A DNA stretch of 16,571 nucleotides from Planctomycetales bacterium. Lineage in GTDB: Bacteria > Planctomycetota > SZUA-567. Location of the stretch: positions 1-16,571 of the forward strand of contig BNUQ01000043.1 of NCBI GenBank assembly GCA_025997475.1, in the 5' to 3' direction. Under the pieces are notes generated by a model, which saw nothing but the letters and a program-made list of their open reading frames with translations, made no database searches and was not told the origin of the DNA. The position numbers and the translations under genes are program-made. Below are positions 5,785 through 12,298 of this stretch, piece by piece. Within the stretch, counting starts at the first letter, position 1; the number at the start of each line of letters is the position of its first letter.

Positions 5785-5824
5785 TCGTTTTCGGGACGCC
5801 AAAATTCTAAAAAAGGAAAATACT

Positions 5825-6211
5825 ATGCGACGCATTTTTGGCTGGTTGGCGGTGTGCTTGGTTCTCGTCGGTTGCGCGAGTTCGTCCGCCGGCGGCGGGA
5901 CGGTCGCGGACGGCGCCGTGGATTTGGCGTCGCGGTTTCCGTCCGGCGTAACGGTGATTTATTTTCATTCCACCTCTTGCGAGTCGTGCAAATATCAAGA
6001 CCGGCACAACCCGGAAATCACGCCGGACTTAAACTCGCTCAACGTCGGTTTCGTCAAAATCGCGCCCAACAACGCGACGATAAAAAAATACGGCATTCGC
6101 CGTTACCCGACGCTGATGGTGTTGCGCGACGGACGCGAAACGCAACGTTTCACCGGCGTAACCTATCGCGAGGACCTACTGCCCGCCGTGCGTAGCGCGC
6201 TCGGACAATGA
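5825..6211 (+). CDS. Thioredoxin-like lipoprotein
   Basis: 128 residues. The N-terminus MRRIFGWLAVCLVLVGCASS is a lipoprotein signal with lipobox LVGC (Cys17), so the mature protein should be lipid-anchored and face the periplasm or equivalent compartment. The thioredoxin fold follows: beta strand VTVIYFHST, then the active-site CESC (Cys52, Cys55), VGFVKIAPNNATIKKYGIRRYP with the cis-Pro (95) and TLMVLRDGRETQRFTG. CxxC plus cis-Pro points to thiol-disulfide redox activity; the partner is unknown. The N-terminal linker is short (about 20 residues). Start ATG at 5825 follows AAAGGAAAATACT. Located after rplT, which is unusual, and probably transcribed on its own or with the next small gene. 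Confidence 0.85.
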   Translation: MRRIFGWLAVCLVLVGCASSSAGGGTVADGAVDLASRFPSGVTVIYFHSTSCESCKYQDRHNPEITPDLNSLNVGFVKIAPNNATIKKYGIRRYPTLMVLRDGRETQRFTGVTYREDLLPAVRSALGQ

Positions 6212-6315
6212 GTGAAAAGAAAAAGTCGGTGTTGGAGGCTGTGAGTTAAAAGAGAAAAAGGCGAGAAAATGTGAGCGAAATTTCGTGAAAAAGTTCGAGA
6301 TAAAGGATATTTGAG

Positions 6316-6564
6316 ATGCAAACATTAGTATTAAACGCTGACGAAGAAAGTTCATTGTTGCAAGTGCCAGCAGGCAATGGGGGATTCCAATCGTTAATAA
6401 AAAAACTGCAAAAGCAGTTTGATCCGCAAACAAAAGAATTGATATTACAAGATTGTGATTTGGAGAAAATCCCGCGTTACGCCTTTGATCATAAAGGCGG
6501 CGGTTGGCAGTCACGTTTGAAAATGATATTTGAGCGACACTTAGGACACAATCTTGGCAGATAG
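6316..6564 (+). CDS. Small hypothetical protein, AT-rich orphan
   Basis: 82 residues, not assigned to a family. It reads MQTLVLNADEESSLLQ at the start, then a helix with SLIKKLQKQF and a C-terminal part with KIPRYAFDHKGGGWQSRLKMIFERHLG. No signal peptide, membrane segment or Cys pair is seen. ATG at 6316 has AAAGGA eight bases upstream, and a strong terminator lies 25 bases after the stop, so the gene appears real and monocistronic. Base composition and codons (TTA, ATA, GAT, AAT preferred) differ from the GC-rich neighbours, suggesting recent acquisition. The compact charged C-terminal segment recalls small proteins of mobile elements, but function is unknown. Confidence 0.65.
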   Translation: MQTLVLNADEESSLLQVPAGNGGFQSLIKKLQKQFDPQTKELILQDCDLEKIPRYAFDHKGGGWQSRLKMIFERHLGHNLGR

Positions 6565-6588
6565 TAAATCAGGTAAAAAGTATCGTGC

Positions 6589-6621
6589 GCGGGGCGAATA
6601 TCTTTTCGCTCCGCATTTTTT
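6589..6621 (+). terminator. Rho-independent terminator of the small orphan gene
   Basis: GCGGGGCGAA (6589-6598) pairs with TTCGCTCCGC (6605-6614) with one G-U pair, a 6-base loop and the tail ATTTTTTG. It follows the stop at 6564. Confidence 0.85.
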
Positions 6622-6761
6622 GTGACAAAAATGCACCCGCTAATAACTATTTTTCGTAGCCGGATTTCTCACCGAGTATCGCCGCGAAAGATTCATTGGC
6701 GATATTTTTTACGGCGACGAAATCGGCGCAACGATGCGTGTCGTCAGTGTCTCTCCAAAAA
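6622..6761. other. Gene-free stretch, possible degraded gene fragment
   Basis: No supported gene. One plus-strand frame (about 6657-6750) stays open and reads FLTEYRRERFIGDIFYGDEIGATMRVVSVSP, running straight into the repeat at 6762. It has no start codon or ribosome site and is not recognised, so it is at most a remnant cut by the repeat. Confidence 0.3.
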
Positions 6762-6891
6762 AGGGCTTTAGCCCAAACAATAATTCGGCTAAAGCCGATT
6801 GGGATGAGACCACATTTTTATTTAGGGACCAAAGCCCGTTTATTTTTTTATCCGCTCACCACGCCTTAAAAGGCGTGGCAATTGAATAGAG
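6762..6891. repeat. Nested-palindrome element, right-half copy
   Basis: Begins at GGGCTTTAGCCCAAA and matches 3837-3963 of the complete copy with scattered changes. It includes TTCGGCTAAAGCCGATT, GAGACCACATTTTT, CCACGCC-TTAAAA-GGCGTGG and the terminal CAATTGAATAGAG. The left terminal repeat and first hairpin are missing. The internal palindrome arm at AGGGACCAAAGCCC has decayed relative to the complete copy. Confidence 0.8.
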
Positions 6892-6980
6892 CGTCCTACT
6901 CCAAGCCGGCGAATCCAAACCAACACGCCGTTCATCGCGCCATCATTGGGGCTAAAGTTGGCGCTCTCTCGTAAGTCCAC

Positions 6981-7226
6981 TCACGGTTTGACCTCGTTGA
7001 GGTCTTCGTCGAACGCGACTTTAATGCCGTATTTCGCGAAATCGCCCCGCCGAATGGTTTCGACGCGCCCGTCGGCAAACGCCGCGTTCAGCGAATTATT
7101 ATGACGCAAATGCAGACCGGCTTTGCCGCTACCAATCTTCACCAATTTGCCCGCATTAAATTTGTAGCCCTGCCAATTATTCTCGCCGGTGATGACGGTG
7201 TCGGCAAAAACCAGCGTGTTCGCCAG
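6981..7226 (-). pseudogene. 3' remnant of an H-X9-DG (prepilin-associated) protein gene
   Basis: An 81-codon open stretch ending in TGA at 6981. It reads LANTLVFADTVITGENNWQG at its upper end, then GLHLRHNNSLNAAFADGRVE, where His42 and Asp52-Gly53 give exactly the H-X9-DG motif, and ends FDEDLNEVKP. That motif marks the C-terminus of the large pseudopilin/DUF1559-like family abundant in Planctomycetota and Lentisphaerota. No start codon or N-terminal methylation segment is present; the frame upstream closes at a TAA near 7266. The break at about 7228 coincides with TATAGTGGTTTGATT, which looks like the end of an inserted element. The gene is probably dead. Confidence 0.75.
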
Positions 7227-7345
7227 TATAGTGGTTTGATTTAAAAAATGAACCGCGACATACCGTAATTAAAAATTACAAATTAGAAATTAAAAATATC
7301 GGAAGCCGCTTCGCTCCACCAAAATTGCGGAGCGAAGCGACAACC
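7227..7345. repeat. Possible mobile-element edge, AT-rich tract and hairpin
   Basis: TATAGTGGTTTGATTTAAAA (from 7227) starts where the H-X9-DG remnant ends. It is followed by the palindrome GTAATT-AAA-AATTAC (7265-7279) and by GCTTCGCTCC (7308-7317) pairing with GGAGCGAAGC (7329-7338). No gene is seen. Confidence 0.4.
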
Positions 7346-7346
7346 A

Positions 7347-7439
7347 CCCTACGGGACTGCGTCCCTACGGGACGGGGATTTTTTACCGTATCGTTTCTAC
7401 CGACATTGCGTCCTACGGGACTGCGTCCCCTACGGGACG
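7347..7439. repeat. Two copies of a CTACGGGAC palindromic repeat
   Basis: CCTACGGGACTGCGTCCC followed by TACGGGACG occurs at 7347-7374 and again at 7410-7439, 63 bases apart. Each unit can pair GTCCC with GGGAC. It is non-coding and REP-like. Confidence 0.65.
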
Positions 7440-7466
7440 ACGCTCGTTAATAGCCGGATAGGTTCT

Positions 7467-7488
7467 AAACGCCTACGGCGTTTTTTAA
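7467..7488. repeat. Dispersed terminator-like hairpin, copy 2
   Basis: Identical over 22 bases to 744-765: AAACGCC-TAC-GGCGTTT, then T and AA. The following 150 bases to the end of the RNase gene contain no supported feature. Confidence 0.6.
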
Positions 7489-7638
7489 GGATTTTTATTT
7501 TTTTCAAGTCGGTTGCGATTTCTTGGCGCGCGTAACATGAGTTAAATAAAATTTAGTTCGATTTTTAAGTTAAACGGCTATAGTTGCCGAACCGCTCTAT
7601 GCTTAAATTTCCGGTCATTTCTCGCTTCTTATCACTTT

Positions 7639-10128
7639 TTACGCTTTGTCCAACGGCGTGAAAACGTATTGGTCGAGCCGGAGTTTTTCATCGGCGGCGA
7701 CCACGATTTTCCGCTGAAATTCGGTTTCCAATTCGAGCAATTTTTGGCGCAGTTCGTTGGCAATCGTCAGCGCCGCGCGCGGGTGGAAGGTTACGCGCAC
7801 GTCCGCCCCTTTGCCGAGTTCGGCGCGGAGTTTGCGGACAAATTCGGCGCCGAGCGATTCCGGCTTGCGGCATTTGCCCGACCCGCCGCAATACGGGCAA
7901 CTTTGATAATGCGCCAAGTGCAAACTCTGCCGCAAGCGTTGGCGCGTCATTTCCATAATGCCCAAGCGCGAAATCGGCAAAATGGTAATCCGCGCGCGGT
8001 CGCTTTTGGTCGCCGCCCGCATCGCGTCCTCGACCTCGCGCTGGTCGGCGGCGTGTTCCATATCGATAAAATCAATCATCACCAAGCCGCCCATATCGCG
8101 CAAACGCAACTGCCGCGCAATCGCCGCCGCCGCTTCGAGATTGGTTTTCTTAATCATTTCGCGCGACGATTCCGCCTTCAACATTTTGCCGGTGTTGACG
8201 TCAATCGCCACCAGCGCCTCGGTTTGCTGAATCAAAATCTCGCCGCCGCTCGGCAGTTTGACCGCCTCGTCAAACAATTTTTCAATATCGTCTTCGACCT
8301 TATACGCCGCCAGCAACGGCTCGCGCTTGTCGTAAAGCCGCGTCCGCTGATAAAAATCCGGCATCATTCGTTTGATGAACGCCACCGCTTTCGCGTATTC
8401 TTCGCGCCGGTCGATAAACAACTCGTCGAGCGAATCGTTGCAATAGTCGCGAATGGCGCGAATCGTCAATTCGTTTTCGTGATACAACAATTCCGGCGAC
8501 TTCGCCTTGCGCGTCCGCTCGCAAATTTCCTGCCAGAGTTCCGTCAGCGCGTTTAAGTCCAACTGCAACTCTTCCGCGCCGTGTCCCAAGCCCGCCGTGC
8601 GAATAATAAAACCCATATCTTTCGGCGGCGACAGTTTCGCGAGTTCGCGCCGCAGTTCGCGCCGCTGATTTTCGTTGGTGATTTTTTTGCTCACGCCGCG
8701 CGTGTGGCTCGCCGGCATCAACACGAGATAGCGCCCCGGCAACGAGATGTAAGTCGTAACGCTCGGTCCCTTCGTCGGCAACGCCTCGCGCGTGATTTGC
8801 ACCAACAATTCCTGCCCGTCGGCGAGCATATCGTTGATTTTCATAAACTGCGGATTCGTCGGCGCTTTTTTGCGGCGGCGCGTCAAAATATCCTCATAGC
8901 CGCCGAACGGCGGAATCACGTCGTCAACGTGCAAAAAGGCGTGTTTTTCACTGCCGATGTCGATGAACGCCGCCTGTAAATTCGGCTGAATGTTGACGAC
9001 GCGCCCTTTGAAAATGTTGCCGTGCACAAACTGCCCGCCGGCTCTCTCAATGTAAAGTTCCTCTAAACCGCTGTTGCCGATAATCGCCACGCGCGCTTGC
9101 TCGGCGTCGATGACGTTGAGCAACATTTTCCGCCCCGTCGGCTGGCGCGGCTTTTTCGGCTCGGATTTTTTCTCGCGGTCTTTCGGCGGCGGCGGCGTTT
9201 CGGTAATCGCATCGGCGGCGGCAATGTCGAGCGATTCGCGATTAGCCGGTGCGGTCGCGTTTGGCGCGGCCACCGCGGGCAATTTTTCATTATTCGCGGC
9301 GGGAGCGGTTAGCGCCTCCGGCGCAATTTCGGCTGTCGATTGCGTGGTCGTCAGCGCGGGGACGACCGTTTTTTCCGGCGCGGCAAACGGCGGTTCGCCG
9401 ACCGCCGTTTCCGCACCGACCGGATTTTCAGGGACGCCGGCGGACGCCGGATAAGCCGCCCGCCAATTGCCGGACGCGCGGCGCGCTTCGTCGTCGCCGG
9501 TATTTTTGCGCCCTTTCCACAACCAGCGGCGCGACGGCGAGGCGGCGTTGTTGACCGGCGGCAACGCGGTCGGCGTCGAGGTAATTGACGGCGGCTTGGT
9601 CGGATTATTTGCCGACGACGGGTTTTCCGCCGTCGCAATTTTGACCGGCGCGGCGACCGGCGCGGTAATCGGTGACGCATTCGGCGAAATCGTCGGCGCG
9701 GAAATCACCGGTGAAGTCGGCGGCGGCGCGATTTTTGCCGCTTGCGGTCGGCGTCCGCGCCGGCGCGAATTGTTTTTACGCGGCGCATTTTGGGCGGGCG
9801 CGTTAGCGGGCGCGATTGTCTGCGTTGATGGCGTTGTCTGCGTTGGCGGCGACGACGACGCGGTAATTCTCGGCGGAGTCGCCGGCATAACGGCGGGCGC
9901 GGGCGGCGCGATTTTTACATTTCTTTTGCCGGCGGGGCGCGGTAGCGCCCGCGTTGGCGGTTGCGGCGAATTTGTCGCCACGGGCGCCGCGGGCGACGCG
10001 CTCGGCTTTTTTACGGCGTTTTTGCGGGGGGCGGGGAGGAGATGCAATTCTTTCGCAACATTTTTTTTCGCCGGTCGGCGCGCCGGTTTGGTCGGGGCGG
10101 GCGCGCCGGAAGTAATTTCGTCAGACAC
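7639..10128 (-). CDS. rne: Ribonuclease E/G family endoribonuclease with long N-terminal extension
   Basis: 829 residues. The catalytic half (about 333-829) starts KMLLNVIDAEQARVAIIGNSGLEELYIER and contains the S1 RNA-binding insert (FVHGNIFKGRVVNIQPNLQAAFIDIG, HAFLHVDD) followed by an RNase H-like domain. The Mg2+-binding aspartates correspond to Asp643 in VAIDVNTGK and Asp686 in GLVMIDFIDM. CPYCGGSGKC (744-753) is the zinc-link that makes the dimer interface. Residues 1-332 are low-complexity Ala/Pro/Thr with basic patches (SRRRGRRPQ at 121-129), taking the place of the C-terminal scaffold of Escherichia coli RNase E. The enzyme makes single-strand cuts in mRNA and in rRNA/tRNA precursors. 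The start is GTG at 10128, preceded by AAAGGAAAATTTAA; no ATG fits. It lies downstream of adk, separated by a MITE. Confidence 0.93.
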   Translation of the reverse strand: MSDEITSGAPAPTKPARRPAKKNVAKELHLLPAPRKNAVKKPSASPAAPVATNSPQPPTRALPRPAGKRNVKIAPPAPAVMPATPPRITASSSPPTQTTPSTQTIAPANAPAQNAPRKNNSRRRGRRPQAAKIAPPPTSPVISAPTISPNASPITAPVAAPVKIATAENPSSANNPTKPPSITSTPTALPPVNNAASPSRRWLWKGRKNTGDDEARRASGNWRAAYPASAGVPENPVGAETAVGEPPFAAPEKTVVPALTTTQSTAEIAPEALTAPAANNEKLPAVAAPNATAPANRESLDIAAADAITETPPPPKDREKKSEPKKPRQPTGRKMLLNVIDAEQARVAIIGNSGLEELYIERAGGQFVHGNIFKGRVVNIQPNLQAAFIDIGSEKHAFLHVDDVIPPFGGYEDILTRRRKKAPTNPQFMKINDMLADGQELLVQITREALPTKGPSVTTYISLPGRYLVLMPASHTRGVSKKITNENQRRELRRELAKLSPPKDMGFIIRTAGLGHGAEELQLDLNALTELWQEICERTRKAKSPELLYHENELTIRAIRDYCNDSLDELFIDRREEYAKAVAFIKRMMPDFYQRTRLYDKREPLLAAYKVEDDIEKLFDEAVKLPSGGEILIQQTEALVAIDVNTGKMLKAESSREMIKKTNLEAAAAIARQLRLRDMGGLVMIDFIDMEHAADQREVEDAMRAATKSDRARITILPISRLGIMEMTRQRLRQSLHLAHYQSCPYCGGSGKCRKPESLGAEFVRKLRAELGKGADVRVTFHPRAALTIANELRQKLLELETEFQRKIVVAADEKLRLDQYVFTPLDKA

Positions 10129-10153
10129 TTAAATTTTCCTTTTTTTTATGTTA

Positions 10154-10168
10154 CGCCCCGTCGGGGCG
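10154..10168. promoter_or_regulatory. Hairpin in the rne leader
   Basis: CGCCCCG-T-CGGGGCG is a perfect 7-bp stem, 26 bases upstream of the GTG start of the RNase gene. No T tract follows on the minus strand. It could be a 5' leader structure; RNase E leaders are known to mediate autoregulation in Escherichia coli. Confidence 0.4.
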
Positions 10169-10178
10169 ATAAGCGGAG

Positions 10179-10207
10179 ATTATTTATTAGACCTGTTCGA
10201 CAACCAA
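10179..10207 (-). promoter_or_regulatory. Possible hybrid MITE/host promoter facing rne
   Basis: On the minus strand TTGGTT inside the MITE end (10207-10202), a 17-bp spacer and AATAAT in the host flank (10184-10179) could form an outward promoter for the RNase gene. The -35 match is modest; this is a sequence-only suggestion. Confidence 0.3.
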
Positions 10208-10350
10208 TTCGCGGCAAATTTTCGGCTAATTTTCCGTCCCGCCGCGTCAAAATTCCTTGCAATACTCTCGGTATTGCTTCGTCATTTTTCCTTGCGGCAC
10301 GAAAAATTAGACACGAACATTTACTCGCTCTTGGTTGCCGAACAGGTCTA
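10188..10350. mobile_element. MITE related to the IS5-type element at the window ends
   Basis: TAGACCTGTTCGACAACCAA at 10188 is inverted as TTGGTTGCCGAACAGGTCTA ending at 10350, with one mismatch in 20. GACCTGTTCG plus the following AACC are shared with the IS copies at 308 and 16265, so this is a non-autonomous relative. The TA at each edge is the probable target duplication. Inside, GCAATAC-TCTCG-GTATTGC forms a hairpin. There is no coding capacity. It lies between adk and rne, and its right edge supplies the adk stop codon. Confidence 0.85.
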
Positions 10351-11001
10351 TTTGATTTTCGCCAACGCCGTTAGCACTTCTTTTTTCACCGCGTCAATCG
10401 GCTGGGAGCCGTCCACGGCGAGGTAGTGAACGCCGGATTTCTTGCCGAGTTTTTGATAATAATCTTTCAGCACTTCGGTCATTTTGTGATACGCTTTCAG
10501 CCGCTCGCGGATAACGTCCTCGTGGTCGTCGGGGCGTTGGATTAAATCCTCGCCGGTCAAATCGTCTTTGCCGGCGACGCGCGGCGGATGGTGCTTGACG
10601 TGATACGTGCGTCCCGACGCCGGATGGATAAACCGCCCCGACAAGCGTTGCACGATGTCGGCGTCCGGCACCGCCATTTCGATGACCGCGTCGATTTTAA
10701 CGCCGGCTTTTTGCACGGCTTCGGCTTGGGCGAGCGTGCGCGGAAAACCGTCGAACAAAAAACCGTTGGCGCAGTCCGGCGCCGCGATGCGGGCGGTAAC
10801 GAGATTGACGATTAAATCGTCGCCGACGAATTTACCGGCGTTGATGAGGGACTGCGCTTGTTTGCCCAACTCCGAGCCGGCGGCAATCGCGGCGCGCAAC
10901 ATATCGCCGGTGGAAATCTGCTTGATTTTGAACTGTTCGGTGATGAAGTGGGCTTGCGTCCCTTTACCGGCGCCGGGCGGTCCGAGCAGAATGAGTTTCA
11001 T
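10348..11001 (-). CDS. adk: Adenylate kinase
   Basis: 217 residues, close to the usual 214. The enzyme catalyses reversible phosphoryl transfer between two ADP and ATP plus AMP in the cytosol. Visible: P-loop [10 protein letters not shown] (7-16), AMP-binding region [11 protein letters not shown], and [15 protein letters not shown]. The long LID ([19 protein letters not shown]) carries no Cys4 zinc site, so this is the non-zinc type. [13 protein letters not shown] follows and contributes the LID/CORE arginines. ATG at 11001 was chosen because [10 protein letters not shown] is the family N-terminus and AAGGA lies eight bases upstream; an upstream in-frame ATG would add 21 atypical residues. 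Its last codon AAA is followed by TAG, whose G is the first base of a MITE. A promoter lies 55 bases upstream. Confidence 0.96.
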   Translation of the reverse strand: MKLILLGPPGAGKGTQAHFITEQFKIKQISTGDMLRAAIAAGSELGKQAQSLINAGKFVGDDLIVNLVTARIAAPDCANGFLFDGFPRTLAQAEAVQKAGVKIDAVIEMAVPDADIVQRLSGRFIHPASGRTYHVKHHPPRVAGKDDLTGEDLIQRPDDHEDVIRERLKAYHKMTEVLKDYYQKLGKKSGVHYLAVDGSQPIDAVKKEVLTALAKIK

Positions 11002-11055
11002 AAAGCGTCCTTCCATAAAATCGGAGCATCGTCGAATGACGTGCGAACGCGGCGG

Positions 11056-11083
11056 ATTATACAAGCGCCGCGCGCCAGATAAA
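11056..11083 (-). promoter_or_regulatory. adk promoter
   Basis: Perfect -10 TATAAT on the minus strand (11061-11056) with a weak -35 TTTATC (11083-11078), 16-bp spacing, about 50 bases before the adk start. The region 11084-11180 up to the next repeat shows nothing else. Confidence 0.55.
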
Positions 11084-11188
11084 GACGGTAGCGGTCGCGA
11101 CGCCGCCCGTGAAAAAAAACACCGAAATGTTGAAACGATTTCGCCGCCGCCGGTAAGTTATTAGCGACGGAGTTAAAGAACAATTAAA

Positions 11189-11235
11189 AATTAAAAATTA
11201 CGAATGAAAAATTATGGAGTTTGTAATTTTTAATT
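11189..11235. repeat. AT-rich inverted repeat, copy D
   Basis: AATTAAAAATTAC (11189-11201) and GTAATTTTTAATT (11223-11235) are perfect arms around a 21-base loop that contains GGAGTTTG, the complement of the loop core CAAACTCC in copies B and C. It is located in the divergent adk/secreted-protein intergenic region. Confidence 0.7.
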
Positions 11236-11277
11236 CGCAACTTCTTTTTATTCAACTTCTACTCGCAGGAGAAGACG

Positions 11278-12021
11278 ATGAGCAATTATTGGTTGAGTTT
11301 TTCCGCGCTGTTGTTAATCGGCGGCTTACAAAGTTACGGCGGCGAGACGCGCGCCGACGATTGCGATTTATGCGCCGAACTCAAAAAAGTCGAAGAGCCG
11401 CCGTGCGTCGAAAAAGCCGCAAAGAAGTGCTACGCCACGGTGAAAGTGCCGGTGGCGGCGCCGGTCGCGCCGTTGCCGATCAAACCGGTCGCGAAGACGA
11501 ATTGTCAAATCGTCGAACATAAAGTCCGCGCCGTCAAAACGCCGGTGATTACTTACCAAACCGTCGCCGAATGGGTTGACGCGCCGGTTTTGGAAGAATA
11601 CGAGGAAAGGGTGGAAATTCACCGCAAAATGAAGGTGCCGGTTACCGACGAGGTCTGGGATAAAAACCGCGTCGCGGGCAAAAAAACGACCGAGAAAAAA
11701 ATCGACCGTAACCGCACGGCGGTTTGCGAGGAAGACGGACACGGCGCGGTGATTCCGCAAAAAGGACGGCGCGACGGCTATTACACCGACTATAAAACGG
11801 TCAAAAAATATCGCCAAGTGCCGGGCAAGGTGCTGAAATTTAAGCGGGTGCCGGTAACGGTCGTCGCAGAAAGACCGGAGTCCTACACCGAAATCCAAGC
11901 ACCGGTCGCCCCGCCGGTTGCCGCCGCCGCGAAAACGAAATACGTTAAACAAAAAGTTCAGGTCGATTGCGCCACGAAAAAATTGCCGATTGACTGGAAC
12001 GGCGCGGTCATGGCGAAATAG
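11278..12021 (+). CDS. Secreted Val/Lys/Pro-rich protein with short repeats, unknown function
   Basis: 247 residues. MSNYWLSFSALLLIGGLQSYGGETRAD looks like a signal peptide with likely cleavage near residues 22-26. The mature start has a Cys-rich patch (DCDLCAELKKVEEPPCVEKAAKKC). The rest has recurring beta-like units: VKVPVAAPVAP, VRAVKTPVITYQTV, MKVPVTDEVW, KTVKKYRQV, FKRVPVTVVAERP and YVKQKVQVDC. The pattern loosely recalls the short Tyr-Thr-Val-type repeats in planctomycete surface proteins, which would suggest an envelope role; this is a guess by style, not by homology. ATG at 11278 follows GCAGGAGAAGACG. A strong terminator follows the stop, so it is monocistronic. No catalytic motif is seen. 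Confidence 0.75.
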   Translation: MSNYWLSFSALLLIGGLQSYGGETRADDCDLCAELKKVEEPPCVEKAAKKCYATVKVPVAAPVAPLPIKPVAKTNCQIVEHKVRAVKTPVITYQTVAEWVDAPVLEEYEERVEIHRKMKVPVTDEVWDKNRVAGKKTTEKKIDRNRTAVCEEDGHGAVIPQKGRRDGYYTDYKTVKKYRQVPGKVLKFKRVPVTVVAERPESYTEIQAPVAPPVAAAAKTKYVKQKVQVDCATKKLPIDWNGAVMAK

Positions 12022-12064
12022 CGAAATAGTTATTCTCGCGCACCAAACGGAACGAGGTGAGTTA

Positions 12065-12098
12065 ATGGACGCGGGGCGCCGCGTCCATATTTTTTTAT
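12065..12098 (+). terminator. Rho-independent terminator of the secreted-protein gene
   Basis: ATGGACGCGG (12065-12074) and CCGCGTCCAT (12079-12088) form a perfect 10-bp stem with a GGCG loop, followed by ATTTTTTTAT. It separates this gene from the GspE-like gene. Confidence 0.9.
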
Positions 12099-12119
12099 GT
12101 CGTATTCGCCTTAATATGT

Positions 12120-12148
12120 TTGGCAAAGTGTCGGCGAATAGGTATAAA
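12120..12148 (+). promoter_or_regulatory. Promoter upstream of the GspE/PilB gene
   Basis: TTGGCA (12120-12125), 17-bp spacer, TATAAA (12143-12148). It is directly followed by a strong Shine-Dalgarno-like GAGGAGG (12149-12155), although the ATPase starts only at 12299. An 18-codon frame from TTG at 12165 to TAA at 12221 fits that site and could be a leader peptide; the remaining leader to 12298 shows no other feature. Confidence 0.5.
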
Positions 12149-12298
12149 GAGGAGGATAAAAACTTTGTCGGCGGTTGTCCCCGCTGAAACCGCTTACACC
12201 GGAACGGTTCGGGAAAATTAAAGCCGTTTCGCCGCGCGACGGTTGGCGAACCGCGACGGCAATTAAAATGAACGTCGTCTAAATTAGGAAACAGGTCT

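Noticed and set aside
6316..6564. Toxin-antitoxin partner
   Set aside because: No second small gene lies in overlap or next to it; the gene has its own terminator.
6630..6776. 47-codon frame starting at ATG 6630
   Set aside because: Arg-rich composition, no ribosome site, ends in the repeat; not supported.
7560..7600. Degenerate IS end (GTTGCCGAAC...TCTATG) near the RNase stop
   Set aside because: It matches the MITE end only in part and has no opposite terminus; likely chance.
9467..10132. Plus-strand Gly/Ala-rich frame of 221 codons opposite the RNase N-terminus
   Set aside because: It is the mirror of the Ala/Pro low-complexity region and has no ribosome site.
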